A stretch of 64,000 nucleotides of DNA from NCBI RefSeq assembly GCF_001274875.1, contig NZ_CP010899.1, forward strand, positions 310,001 to 374,000, written 5' to 3'. This DNA comes from Spiroplasma kunkelii CR2-3x. Lineage in GTDB: Bacteria; Bacillota_I; Bacilli_A; Mycoplasmatales; Mycoplasmataceae. Positions 42,385 to 52,555 of this stretch are shown one piece after another; positions within the stretch are counted from its first letter, which is position 1; the number at the start of each line of letters is the position of its first letter. The notes beneath the pieces were generated by a model. The model saw only the letters and a list, made by a program, of their open reading frames with translations, had not been told where the DNA came from and did not search any database. The position numbers and the translations under genes are program-made.

Positions 42385-43575
42385 ATGATTTTATTAATCA
42401 ATGCGGGTAGTAGTTCGATGAAATTTCAATTATATAAAGTTGATTCAGCAAAAAATTATGAAGTAATTTGCAAAGGATTAGTTGAACGAATTAACATTGA
42501 TGCAATTTTTACCCTTAAATTTAATGGTCAGGAGTTTCAAACAAAAGAATATTTTCCAGACCATAAAGCAGCAGCGAAAATTTTAATCGCTAAATTAAAA
42601 GAACATTATATTATTCAAGATTTTACTGATATTCAAGGAATTGGACATCGAATTGTGCATGGTGGTGAAAAGTTTACACAATTAATAATTATTAACGATG
42701 AAGTATTTGCAGAAATTAAACGAATGGTAACATTAGCTCCGCTGCATAATCCACCAGCAATTGCTGCTATTGAAGCTTTTAGTAAGATTGTTGATGTTCC
42801 AAATGTTGCAGTATTTGATACCTCATTTCATACAATAATTCCTGAAGAAAATTATTTATATTCAGTTCCTTATGAATGATATAGTAATTATCAACTCCGT
42901 CGTTATGGTTTTCATGGCATTTCTTATCGTTATATTACAAAACGATTAGCTGAAATTTTACAAAAACCATTTACTGAAGTTAATGCAATTATTTGTCATT
43001 TAGGCAATGGTGCTTCAATTTGTGCAGTTAAAAATGGTAAAAGTTTTAATATTTCAATGGGTTTAACCCCATTAGAAGGATTAATTATGGGGACACTAAG
43101 TGGCGATATTGGCCCCTCAATCCACCAATTTATTGCAAATCAAATTGGTGCAACATTAGATGAAATAACTAATACTTTAAATAAAGAATCTGATTTATTA
43201 GGAATTTCGGGAGTATCATCTGATTTACGTGATGTTTTTAAAAGTAGCACGAATAATCAACGTAGTAAATTAGCATTGTTAATGAGTGCAAAAAAAATTG
43301 CAAAATATATTGTTAGTTATTCTAATGATTTAAAAACAAAACCAGATGCAATTGTTTTTACCGCTGGAATTGGCGAAAATTCTGATGAAATGCGCCAATT
43401 AGTTGTTAATGAAGTTACTTTATTAAACTTAGAATTATCTTTGTCAGCAAATCAAAGGTCATATGAAACGGAAAATCTAATTTCAACTCCAAAAGCAGAT
43501 GTTCTTGTTTATGCAATGCGAACAAATGAAGAAGTAATGATTTGTGAAGATACTTATCATTTAATTAATTCATAA
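42385..43575 (+). CDS. ackA: Acetate kinase
   Basis: 396 aa, with a TGA Trp (42877-42879). LLINAGSSSMKFQLY phosphate site; GIGHRIVHGGEKF; VAVFDTSFH catalytic Asp; RRYGFHGISYRYI; VICHLGNGASICAVKNGKS; MGTLSGDIGP; FTAGIGENSDEMR. AAAGGAAAAAA precedes ATG. It makes ATP from acetyl phosphate. With pta broken here, its acetyl phosphate must come from another source or another pta copy. Confidence 0.94.
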
Positions 43576-43611
43576 GATAATTGTTATTATTTAAAATATA
43601 ATTCTTCACGA

Positions 43612-43654
43612 TGAAAAGGTTTAGATGCTATTAGCATCTAAACCTTTTCATTTT
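43612..43654. terminator. Strong bidirectional terminator
   Basis: Perfect 17-bp stem TGAAAAGGTTTAGATGC / GCATCTAAACCTTTTCA with a 5-base loop, between ackA and the minus-strand PAP2-like gene. Confidence 0.85.
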
Positions 43655-43664
43655 AGTCCATTTT

Positions 43665-44795
43665 TTAAATTAAGTGTTTTGTAAAAATTTTATTAATACT
43701 AAAATGAACAACTAATATCATGACAGTTGAAAAAATAAAGGTAAATGCAGTGTCAGAAATCCAGTGGAATCTTTCCATTACAACAGCAAAATTCATTGCT
43801 AAAACATGAATTAATCAAATAATAAAACATAATTTTATTTTTCAGTTAATTTTATTGTTCTGTTTATTTTTTAAAAATAAAAGAATAATTGAGCCAGTAC
43901 AATATGTAGCATTAATATGACCACTTGGGAAAGCATATTCTCATGGGGTTTTAAATGTTGGCATATTAACATTACTAAATAAACTAATTGGCGGTTTCCA
44001 CCAAGGATATTGTCATTCTGATGGAATATTATTAAAATAACCGTTACCTAAGTTATATCCAAAATGAAAACCCGATTTAAGATAAGCAGCTAAGAATTCA
44101 GGATGGGCATCAATTAAATCACCAAAAATAGCATTATAATAATAGATTCGATGTGTTACACCTTTTAAAATCACAATAATAATATATGTACTAATTAAAA
44201 AACTTAATCCTTTAGTTGCTTTTATTCATGTCTGTTCTGTTAACAAACGGTTAGTTAAAACTAACCGATAGCGAACATAATAAAGACCAATTCCTAATAA
44301 GAATGATTGGTAAATAAAAACTAAAATAGCACTTGTTAATTTATACTTATAATTATCAAATAGAAGATAGTCAATTCCAGGTCCAAAGCCTTCGTCAAGA
44401 CTTGGAATTAAGGCTAAATTAACAATATTACCAATAAGTCATGCTCCTATGGCTAGGAAATAATAGATTACAGTAATCCAATAATTTTTTATAAATTTTT
44501 GCTTTTCTTGTTTTATTTTAAGCAAAAACCATGTTTCTAATAATATTGTTAGATAAATGATAATTATAATAACGATTTCAGTATTTCCTAATTGATCATA
44601 AAAACGGACTCAATATTTAACAAATTCATTTGATAAAGGTTTTGCAAGTTCAACAGCAATTTTATATTCAATTTGATATCATCCCGTTGCAATGAGAACT
44701 CCTAAACTAATAAGAGAAATTATGAATAATGGAATTGCAAAAAAATAAATATTTCATTTTTTTTTAATAAAAAAGATGTTATTTTTTTGTTGCAT
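43665..44795 (-). CDS. PAP2-like phosphatase family membrane protein
   Basis: 376 aa on the minus strand, with ten or so TGA Trp codons. About six to eight hydrophobic segments. Residues about 270-275 read FPSGHINA, the PSGH motif 2 of PAP2 phosphatases; motif 3-like HWISDT follows about 70 residues later after a second run of helices (MNFAVVMERFHWISDT). Motif 1 (KxxxxxxRP) is not clear. It could act on lipid phosphates. The gene stands alone between a terminator and an AT-rich gap. Confidence 0.7.
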
Positions 44796-45020
44796 ATAGT
44801 TTCCTCGCTTTTTATTTCATTGTTGTTAATTAAATAGGAATTTAGTAAAAAATATAAGCTTTTCTCTTTTTAATTATATGTTAAAAAATAAAATTTTAAT
44901 TTTAATTTTAAAACTTTTCACGGTATAATTATTTTAATTATTGGTTCACAATAAGATTTTTAATTAAATATAACGAAAGATATAATTTAAAATAAAAGGA
45001 AATATGTGTGGGTGATTAAA

Positions 45021-45752
45021 ATGAGAACAGATTTCAAAAAGTATTTTCAAGTATTTTTTAATATATATTTTATTTTGTTTAGTTTATATTTTGGAATTTC
45101 GTTATTTTTACCTTGTTTTGTTCCACATTTTACAAATTGAGCATTTGTTAGTATTTTATTAAATTTAACTTATATTGTTTTAATAACGGGTGCTTTTTTC
45201 TTTTTGTTAGCTGTTTTAATCCAAATTTTAAGTGATTTTAAACATTATAAACGGATCATCTTACAATGATATAATATTTTAAAAGTTAATGTTATTGTAA
45301 TTTTATTATGATTAGCGAATATTTTTTGATTATCATACACTATTTATTGAAATATTACGATAACATGATTACTTAGTTTTTTTACGCAGTTTTATTTTCA
45401 ACTTTATCAATCAATTTTAATTTCGTTTTATTTCTTTTATGCTTTATTTATTATTACCTTTTTTATTTCTTTAGTCATATTATTACGTATTTATTTAATT
45501 TATTGGTATAAAATTAATGATTTAATTTATTTTAATCCGTTTTTTAATCTAACATTATTTTTAAATATTTTGGAATCGTATCTTTTTATGCGGTATCGAA
45601 TTAATATATTAGTTATTTTTTTATTAAAAAAAATAATTATTATTTCATTTATTATTGCAAATATTATTAAAACATATCGATTAATTCTTTTTAAAAAGGA
45701 AACAACCCCACCACAACAGGGAAGTATTATTACCAAAATTTTAACAAAATAA
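45021..45752 (+). CDS. Multi-pass membrane protein, unknown
   Basis: 243 aa; GGGTGA precedes ATG 45021; seven TGA Trp codons. Five to six hydrophobic segments rich in Phe, Leu and Tyr, ending in a polar tail KKETTPPQQGSIITKILTK. No family recognised. The following lipoprotein gene is on the same strand after 77 bases. Confidence 0.65.
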
Positions 45753-45829
45753 TCTTTTTAAAATTAATAAACTAATTTTAATATTAACTATGTAATAAAA
45801 ATTATTGAAAAACAAAGGAGAATAAAATA

Positions 45830-46969
45830 ATGAAAAAATTAATGATGATTTTAGCATCAGTATCACTATCAAGCCCAATTGTTGGGACAGCAATTTCATG
45901 TCATAGTCTTAAAACTGGGGGTGAAATTAATACAACAGGAATACCAACTGTTGGTACTATTAAAGTAAATTTAAAAAAAGCAGGTTATGATGTTGATAAC
46001 TTAGAAGTTGATTTAGCGCCAGGAATGAAAACAGCAATTATTCGTTTTATACCAGATGTTCCAAATCGCCCATTTTTAACAAAAAAAGTTGATTTAAAAT
46101 GAACAACAAATGATATTAGTAAAATTATTACTTTTACATCATTGCCATATGATAATGGTTCTGGTAGAAAATTAACCGTCGATGAAGTGTTAACTGTTGT
46201 TAATAGTTTAAATGGAACAAATTTTACTTTTTCTGATATTGAAATAAATCTTGATCAAGAAATTAGTCAATGAGTAATTACGCCAAAACCAGGTGGTAAT
46301 TTTACTGGTTCAGCAGTTGTAATTGTTAATGAACCAATTACATTTTCGCAAGCATTTCCATTAAAAAATATTGGTGATATTTATATCGCTGATGCAGTCT
46401 GAGAAGATTATAAAAAAGACCCTGAAGGTACAACAATGAATATAGCAGCAGGAATTATGGAGTTTGTTGGGGACCGAAATCGTTTCGCAAGTTTATATAA
46501 AGATGCAATGTTAAAAGCAATGATGGGAGCTTTAGAAGGTGGAATTGAAATATCAATTAATCAAGATAATGGGAAAGGGACTTTAAAAGTTACAACGGAA
46601 GTTGAGCATGTTATTAATCATTCAACACTAACTGCTAATTTTACAGTCAAGACAACACCACGTAAGTTTTTAACGCAAGATAATGTTAAACCAACAGAAA
46701 AATTAATCCCTGTTAAATTAGATAAGATTTATACAAAAGAAACTGAAAACGAACTTCGTTATGATCTTGTTACAAAGCTATTAGGAAAACAATTTGCTGA
46801 TCAATATCAGGAGATTTGATATAATGAAATTTGATTAACTTTTAATGAGGATGGTAAAGGCGCAACTATTGAGGCTAAACCAGGCTCAAAAATTTTAGCA
46901 GCTTCTGATACTTTAGCTTCTTTAATGACAAAAATTCCAGCTTATAAATTAAATATTACATTTGAATAA
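45830..46969 (+). CDS. Spiroplasma surface lipoprotein
   Basis: 379 aa; AAAGGAG precedes ATG 45830. Signal peptide with lipobox (MKKLMMILASVSLSSPIVGT then AISC, Cys24). The mature part is Thr/Lys/Asp-rich without Cys. It contains repeated beta-like blocks starting with short stretches such as ITFTSLPYD, WVITPKPGG and VTTEVEHVI, as in spiralin-like lipoproteins. TGA Trp codons throughout. It is probably displayed on the cell surface; role unknown. A terminator follows. Confidence 0.8.
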
Positions 46970-46974
46970 AAAGA

Positions 46975-47011
46975 AAAATAAACTCATAAGATTAATGAGT
47001 TTATTTTTTTA
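46975..47011 (+). terminator. Terminator after the lipoprotein gene
   Basis: Stem AATAAACTCAT / ATGAGTTTATT with 6-base loop and T7 run. Confidence 0.8.
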
Positions 47012-47079
47012 TTTGAACAGGCTATAATTAAAATTATTGCGGAACACAATAAAACATTAAAATATTTAGGGGGAATACA

Positions 47080-48243
47080 ATGACAACAATTTCATATGTT
47101 TTATTAGTAATTATTTTAGTTATTTTAGTTACTTTTCTAATAATTTATTTAGTAAAAACACATAAAAAATCGCTTGTAAATAATGATTCTGCATTATTAC
47201 AGAAAGATATTCAAGCATCAAAAGAATTATTAGAGAAACAATGATTAGGATTACAAAATCAACTTTCTGAACAAAAAAGAGAATTATTAACTTTAATTAG
47301 TGAATTTCAAACAAATTCAGTTAAAAATGATACTAAATTTAATCAAAACTTAACAATTTTAAATGAAGGATTAAGTAATTTTCAAAATAACTTGTCAAAG
47401 CAAGATACTGACTTAAAAAATAATTTAAACCATCAAGGTGAAATTATTTCCAAATCATTTACTGATGTTTTATCAAATTTAAAAGTTTTAAAAGAATCAA
47501 CTACAACATTAAAAGAAGTTGAAGAAAAAGTTAAAACTTTAAATGATATTTTTTTAAATAATAAAAAACGAGGTAATTTAGGTGAATATTTATTAGAAAA
47601 AGTTTTAAGTGATATGTATGGTGAAGGTAATCAAGGATGAGACCGCCAATATAAATTGCCTACAGGAACTGTTATTGATGCATTAGTTAAAACTGGTGGA
47701 GCAAAAGAAAACATTGCTATTGATGCGAAATTTCCATTAACAAATTATAATAAATATTTAGAAACAAGTGATACCGCAATTAAAAATAAATATTTAAATC
47801 TTTTTAAACAAGATTTAAAAGATCGAATTAATGAAGTTGCTAAGTATATTAATCTTGAAAATGAAATTTCAAGTGCAATTATGTTTGTTCCTTCCGAAGA
47901 TTTATTCGCATTTATTTATGGCCAATTTCCAGATGATATTATTACTTTTGCATTTAAAAAACGGGTGTGAGTTACTTCACCAACAACATTATCAGCAATT
48001 TTATTTGTTTTAGAAAAACATATGCGTGAAGTTGCTTTTAATCAAAATATTGAAGTTATTAAAACTAATTTATTAAAAATAAAAGGAGAATTTGATCGTT
48101 GAGTTGAGCGTTGACAAGAGTTTACGAAAAATTTTGGAAAATTTAATACTAATATTGAACAATTAAATACCACACATAATAAAATTCATAGTCAATATCA
48201 AAAAATTTTAAATGAGCAACAGTTAGAACAACCAACAGATTAA
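47080..48243 (+). CDS. rmuC: DNA recombination protein RmuC
   Basis: 387 aa from ATG 47080 (AGGGGG upstream). N-terminal membrane helix (residues about 5-26), a long coiled coil (about 35-160), then the nuclease-like RmuC domain: KRGNLGEYLLEKVLSDMYGE, IDALVKTGGAKENIAIDAKFPL, AIMFVPSEDLFAFIYGQF, VWVTSPTTLSAILFVLEKHM. RmuC limits inversion between short inverted repeats in E. coli, of interest given the inverted repeats found a few kb downstream. Confidence 0.9.
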
Positions 48244-48261
48244 AATGAATGACGATAAAAG

Positions 48262-48290
48262 AAAAATATCTTAGAAGTAAGATATTTTTT
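48262..48290 (+). terminator. Terminator after rmuC
   Basis: Stem AAAAATATCTTA / TAAGATATTTTT with a 4-base loop. Confidence 0.75.
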
Positions 48291-48402
48291 AATAATTTTT
48301 GAAATTAATTGTTAATAGAACTTTAATTTTGTTTTCCTTGTTATTGATTTTAATTAAAATTTTAATTATGTAAAGGCCAACACACGGAAAGTAAGAATAA
48401 AA

Positions 48403-48617
48403 ATGAAAACACTAACAATGAAATTAAAACTTTTTAATGGTGTTGAAATCCCATTAATTGTGTTAGGTACATATAAAATGACTGATGAGCATGAAGTTTA
48501 TCGAGCTGTTATTACCGCATTACAAAATGGTTATTGTTATATTGACACTGCTTAAATCTATGGAAATGAAGAATTAATTAGCAAAGCAATCAAAGATAGT
48601 GGTGTTCCAAGAAAATA
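48403..48617 (+). pseudogene. Aldo/keto reductase, 5' part (split by prophage)
   Basis: ATG 48403 gives KLKLFNGVEIPLIVLGTYKM, then GYCYIDTA, a TAA stop, IYGNEELISKAIKDSGVPRK. D-T-A-x-x-Y-x-N-E is the active-site region of aldo/keto reductases. The prophage interrupts it after GVPRK, and the rest of the gene resumes at 56710. The internal stop and lesions in the 3' half show it is non-functional apart from the insertion. Confidence 0.8.
48601..48617 (+). repeat. 17-bp direct repeat, left flank of prophage
   Basis: GGTGTTCCAAGAAAATA, identical to 56710-56726 on the right side. It is part of the reductase gene and is probably the duplicated insertion site. Confidence 0.8.
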
Positions 48618-48637
48618 TAGAAACCACACACATTTTG
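48618..48637 (+). repeat. Left terminal inverted repeat of prophage
   Basis: TAGAAACCACACACATTTTG pairs imperfectly with the reverse complement of the right end (TAGTATACCACATACATTTT). The same left end occurs inverted at 61050-61159. Confidence 0.7.
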
Positions 48638-48704
48638 TATTTTTGGTTTTTACAGTTTTGGAAAGTAAATTTTTTTTAATATTTTTAATTAAGGAGTTGA
48701 AATT

Positions 48705-48815
48705 ATGCAAACAAAGCAATATTTTATTTTGCGGTCGCTAGTGAAAAAGTATGGTAAAGATAATGTTATTAATATTGCTAATAAGATTGCAAAAGATATT
48801 GAAATTAAAAAGTAA
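48705..48815 (+). CDS. Small plectrovirus protein (36 aa)
   Basis: AAGGAG precedes ATG 48705. MQTKQYFILRSLVKKYGKDN then VINIANKIAKDIEIKK, basic and helical, no membrane segment. Its first codons also appear, broken, on the minus strand near 61050-61070. Function unknown; a small DNA-binding or regulatory role is a guess from charge. Confidence 0.55.
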   Translation: MQTKQYFILRSLVKKYGKDNVINIANKIAKDIEIKK

Positions 48816-48817
48816 AA

Positions 48818-48902
48818 GAATAAATTATCCCGCGTAATTTATTAGCGGATAATTTATTCAATAATGTTTTTTAATGGAGCGAAGCGACAACGAGCGGAGC
48901 GA
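48818..48902 (+). other. Large hairpin plus GC-rich repeat, candidate replication or packaging signal
   Basis: Stem GAATAAATTATCCCGC (48818-48833) pairs with GCGGATAATTTATTC (48845-48859) with one bulged C. It is followed by GTTTTTTAATGG and a GC-rich tract with four GAGCG/GAAGCG units (48876-48902). In a single-stranded DNA virus a hairpin between the first small genes may be an origin, packaging signal or terminator; which one cannot be told from sequence. Confidence 0.45.
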
Positions 48903-48946
48903 GTTTGCAAATTTCAATTTTTTAATTTTTAGAAGGGAGTCATATT

Positions 48947-49096
48947 ATGCCAACTTGATTAACAACAATATTTAGTGTTGTTATTATATTAGGGATTTTT
49001 GCTTGAATTGGTTTATCAATTTATCAAAAAATTAAACAAATTCGAGGAAAGAAAAAAGAAAAAAAAGAAATTGAAAGAAAGGAGAGTAATAAATAA
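48947..49096 (+). CDS. Small one-helix plectrovirus membrane protein
   Basis: 49 aa; AAGGGAG precedes ATG 48947. [20 protein letters not shown] is a membrane helix, followed by a strongly charged tail (KIKQIRGKKKEKKEIERKE). Its stop overlaps the next start (TAATG). Probably a minor capsid or assembly protein. Confidence 0.7.
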
Positions 49097-49344
49097 TGTT
49101 AGGTATGTATTTAACAACGGCGGTTAATTTTTTAGCAAATACACCTAAAACTATGACTGAGGGGATGACTGGTATTTGAACTGGTTTAACTAGTGCATTA
49201 TGAAAAGTTAAAGAAGGTATAACAAATATTTTACCTGAGATAATGGTTTTTTTAGGCGATGCGTGAATTATTTTAATTCCGTTTGCAATTTTTTTGATTA
49301 TTAAAGTATTAAATTTTTTCCGTGTTATGGTTAAAGGATTTTAG
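49096..49344 (+). CDS. Probable major coat protein of plectrovirus
   Basis: 82 aa, overlapping the previous stop by one base. N-terminal signal-like or amphipathic part, then a hydrophobic helix (residues about 53-70; FLGDAWIILIPFAIFLIIKV) and a basic C-terminus (NFFRVMVKGF). A single helix with a basic end facing DNA is the layout of inovirus and plectrovirus major coat proteins. Position early in the gene chain agrees. Confidence 0.7.
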
Positions 49345-49410
49345 TATTTATTATTTATCATATATTTTAACTGTGGCACACTAGTTTTTATATGTGATTT
49401 GATGTAAAAA

Positions 49411-49509
49411 ATGAATTTATTAAATAGAAAAATGAACTTATTATATTTACTATTAAAGTTATTAATAGTTATTTTCAGTGTGCCAATTTTTATTATTTTA
49501 TATATTTAA
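49411..49509 (+). CDS. Tiny hydrophobic ORF (32 aa)
   Basis: MNLLNRKMNLLYLLLKLLIV then IFSVPIFIILYI; one membrane helix. The ribosome site is weak, so expression is uncertain. Confidence 0.35.
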   Translation: MNLLNRKMNLLYLLLKLLIVIFSVPIFIILYI

Positions 49510-49655
49510 CAATGTTTATTAACAGTGTTTATTAAACATTAAATAAACAATATATTAGCATTATTTATAACATTGTTAATAATCAGTGTTTATTACAATA
49601 AATAAACATTATATAAACATTATTTATAACATTGTTTATTAAACAAATATTTTAG
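49505..49655 (+). repeat. AT-rich intergenic repeat block in prophage
   Basis: Repeated short units built on GTTTATTA and ATAAACA in both orientations (for example ACAATGTTTATTAACAGTGT and TTATAACATTGTT) allow several alternative hairpins. It is the longest non-coding part of the prophage's plus-strand gene chain and a candidate origin. Confidence 0.45.
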
Positions 49656-49670
49656 TTAGGAGATTATATT

Positions 49671-50006
49671 ATGGATACGATATTTAAAACAACTAAGGAA
49701 TATAAAAAAATAAAGAGAGATTTTATTAAAGATATTTTTTTATTGAGTTTAATTCTTTTTTTTGGTATATTGTTGGTTTCTGTTTGTTTAAGTTTATTTA
49801 TTTATTTTTCAATATTGTGTTGAAATGATAAAAATTTTCCATGCTTTGTACTTGCAATTATTATATCTGTATTTCTTTTTATATTTATCATTTTTCTGAT
49901 TATTATGTATATAAAATATATTTTTGAAATTAAGGTGGATTTTGATGTTGAAAAAGAAAAATTAATTCAATATTGACAAATTGAAGGAGTTGATAAAATT
50001 GAGTAA
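49671..50006 (+). CDS. Two-helix plectrovirus membrane protein
   Basis: 111 aa; AGGAG precedes ATG 49671. A basic start ([15 protein letters not shown]), two strong membrane helices (about 23-46 and 54-80) and a charged C-terminus ending VDKIE. The last 8 bases overlap the next gene. Function unknown. Confidence 0.65.
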
Positions 50007-50439
50007 TTTTGTTAAGAAAAATCAGAATGTAGAAAATTATTTTATTAGTAAGGAATTTATCCCTTTTAAAACAGATAAAGCAAGTTTTATTAATTTACCC
50101 AATCATAATCGTCATATTGGGTTTTGGTTGAGTAATAAGTTTATTTATTCGAGTGAAAAACATTCAGAGCAAGTAGCAATCGGTTTGATTTATGATAATT
50201 CTTATCCTATTATAAAGTATGATGAAAATTTAAAGCGAAATATTTGAAAATATTTAACTGGAACAGAATTAATCAATTTATATAATCAATATAAACAAAA
50301 TTATTTTACTAAAATGAAAGAAGCATTATTTTTAAGTGAACCTAAAAAAGTAAAAGCAAATAATAAAAATAATAATTTAATAAATTGAACTGTTGAAAAA
50401 GAGCAACAATTAATTAAAGATTTGGAAGATTTAAATTAA
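49999..50439 (+). CDS. Soluble plectrovirus protein, possible ssDNA-binding
   Basis: 146 aa if the TTG at 49999 is the start (AAGGAG, 49983-49988; no ATG is near). Basic and polar, without membrane helix: [40 protein letters not shown], and a C-terminal acidic end. The only soluble non-enzymatic protein of medium size in the early gene block. Filamentous viruses need an ssDNA-binding protein, so that is a reasonable but unproven guess. Confidence 0.6.
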
Positions 50440-50589
50440 ATGAGTTTATATGATTATTGAGTTCAATTTGTTAGTTATATTATTGGTGCAAATGCCCCTG
50501 AGTTTTTATATGTTATATCGTTTGTGTTATTTATTGTTTTGTTTTTTGGAATGTTCTTTAAACTTATTCAAAAAATGTGGAGTTTTTAA
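50440..50589 (+). CDS. Small one-helix plectrovirus membrane protein
   Basis: 49 aa, starting directly after the previous TAA. SYIIGANAPEFLYVISFVLF followed by VLFFGMFFKLIQKMW; one long membrane helix. Likely minor virion or assembly protein. Confidence 0.6.
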
Positions 50590-50591
50590 AT

Positions 50592-50795
50592 ATGCAAAAT
50601 GATTGAATTAAATTAAAAGAGTTTTTTATTCATATATTTTTGTTTATAGATAAAACAAATGTTGAAACTATTACAATGTGAAATTTAACACAAAATGAAT
50701 ATTTAACTTTGATGGTTGGTATTTGAATTGTTATTTTGTTCTTAACTTGGTTTTTCTTGTGAATGGTTTTTAAGATAGTTGGGTATTTTAAATAA
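50592..50795 (+). CDS. Small plectrovirus membrane protein
   Basis: 67 aa. Two hydrophobic stretches (about 10-20 and 40-62, YLTLMVGIWIVILFLTWFFL) separated by a polar KTNVETITMWNLTQNE. Five TGA/TGG Trp codons. It is followed after 8 bases by the left arm of the 28-bp inverted repeat. Confidence 0.6.
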
Positions 50796-50803
50796 TTAAA
50801 TTT

Positions 50804-50831
50804 TATTATTATGGTTTTCTCTCCCCACAAA
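50804..50831 (+). repeat. 28-bp inverted repeat, left arm
   Basis: TATTATTATGGTTTTCTCTC plus 8 further bases. It is the exact reverse complement of 51084-51111. It contains an ATG (50811) opening MVFSPHK. Confidence 0.9.
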
Positions 50832-50834
50832 ATT

Positions 50835-51104
50835 TTAAAATCTTTTTTTGAATGTAATATATATTTTCATTATGAATGCAATAATTATTAATATAAATAA
50901 TGTTGTAAAAAATATTTCTTTTGCATTTATTTGACTAATATTTTTAAATATTCATTCTACAAAATTAATTGTAGTAATTAATTTCCCGATAGGATTGATT
51001 AAAAAGTTTATAATTCCAATAATAGGCAATAATATTGAAATTATTTTTAAAATTTTCTTAATTTTTATCGCTCTTCTTTTTGATTTGTGGGGAGAGAAAA
51101 CCAT
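50835..51104 (-). CDS. Two-helix virus protein on an invertible-looking segment
   Basis: 89 aa on the minus strand, from the ATG inside the right arm of the inverted repeat: MVFSPHKSKRRAIKIKKILK, then helix 1 (IISILLPIIGIINFLI), a loop, and helix 2 (FFTTLFILIIIAFIMKI) with a basic end KKRF. It is the only gene within the plus-strand chain pointing backwards; composition and topology match its virus neighbours. If the 252-bp core flipped, the same ORF would start at 50811 on the plus strand, because the shared arm supplies the first seven codons. No ribosome site is seen in the present orientation. Confidence 0.7.
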
Positions 51105-51111
51105 AATAATA
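51084..51111 (-). repeat. 28-bp inverted repeat, right arm
   Basis: Exact reverse complement of 50804-50831, ending just upstream of the ATPase gene's ribosome site. Confidence 0.9.
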
Positions 51112-51144
51112 CTAGTTTAATTATAAATAACTATTGGAGGTAAA

Positions 51145-52158
51145 ATGAAAAAGTTTATATTTTTCTTAAAAAATTATTGTTATATTAGCGGTTCAATGAT
51201 TTTGTTTAGTTTAATTGATTTATTACTTTGAATAATTTCGTTAAATTATATTGGTTTAGTATTCTGATTATTGTTTGTTTTGCAGTGTCTTTATTTTGTG
51301 TGATGATTATGAAAAAATATTTTTTATCAGTTAAACGCTTTTCGGTTAGTTCAATTTATTTGAGATAATCCGTTGTCGGTAATTATTGGTAAATTAGGAA
51401 CTGGTAAAACATTACTTTTAACTTATTTATCGCAAACTATGAAATTATTGACAGATGAAATTTATAGTAATTATCCGTTAGAAGATGATAAAGTTAAAGT
51501 TTTAACATTTAAAAATTTAGATTTTACTGATAGAACAAAACCAGTTCCACCCGATGATAGTGTTATTTTATTTGATGAAAGTTATTTGTATATTGATGGA
51601 ACTAGTCCTCACGATGAGAAAAAAGTTCATAGTGGTAAAATACCGTGAATTGTTTTAGCGAGGCATTTTGGTAATCGTGCGTTGTTTACTGCTCAGCGTG
51701 AGGGTATGATTTGAAACAATATTCGTCAGTTAGCAAGTGGAATTATTATTCCAATTTCATTAAAAAAACCTGTTGCTAAAAAAGGATTTAATTTTTTTAA
51801 TCGTTTCTTTATTATGCGAATTGGAATTTTCCAAGATATAACCGATTATGAAATTTGAAAAACAAAATCAGTAGAACGAACAGCAGAAGGTAAACGAGTA
51901 AAACATAAGTCGGATGTTGGATTAGGAATTCGGTTTTTTAAAATAATTATTCCGCTTGAATTTGCCAATAAGTATGATAGTCAATGATTAAAATTTGTGC
52001 GTGATTTAAAAAATGATGAAATTGTTAATAAAAAAGAATATTATTGGTCGGAAATTACAAAATTAAGTGTTAAAAAACGATTGGAGTTATTTGATATTGA
52101 TATTTTGAAAAAGAATTTAAAACCTAAAAAAGAGAAAGGAAATAGGAAAGATGGTTAA
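51145..52158 (+). CDS. Zot/pI-like virion assembly ATPase
   Basis: 337 aa; GGAGG precedes ATG 51145. Two N-terminal membrane helices (about 15-60) come before a P-loop domain: Walker A GKLGTGKTLLL (residues about 82-92), Walker B-like DDSVILFDESYLYI, then ARHFGNRALFTAQREGMIWN. This layout resembles inovirus pI/Zot assembly ATPases, though with the membrane part at the N-terminus. A long basic C-terminus follows. Drives virion export through the membrane. Confidence 0.8.
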
Positions 52159-52555
52159 TTTATTAGTTGAAAATAATAATAGTAATTGAGACAAGATTTT
52201 TAGTTTTGTTTTTGATATATTTTTGTTTATTTTTGATGTAATTTGAAATACAAAATTACCGATGACAAATACGTCGATTGCTTATTTTTTAATCTTTTTT
52301 ATGGTTATTAAGTTATCAATTTACGCAATTCACGGCACATCAACACAGTATAATAATTTAGGTTCAACAGTACAAATGGGGGTGTCAAATATTTATTCTG
52401 CTACTGCTCGCGGTGTTTCTGATACTAAACAAGGTATGCAAAAACATATTAAAGAGCGTAAACAATTTAAAATTAATCGTAATAAAAAACAATTATCAAG
52501 TTTAGCAAAACAAGCAAAAACAAGAGAACAAGGATATAGGAGAGTGTATAAATAA
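52151..52555 (+). CDS. Plectrovirus membrane protein with basic tail
   Basis: 134 aa, overlapping the ATPase end by 8 bases; AGGAAAG upstream. Hydrophobic segments ([33 protein letters not shown]) then a strongly basic C-terminal third ([20 protein letters not shown]). Possibly a minor virion protein. Its stop overlaps the next start. Confidence 0.65.

Noticed and set aside
49505..49655. CRISPR-like array
   Set aside because: Repeats are short, irregular and AT-only without spacers; no cas genes are near.
50630..50830. 66-codon minus-strand ORF over two small virus genes
   Set aside because: Antisense to well-placed virus genes; the true minus-strand gene of this region is 50835-51104.
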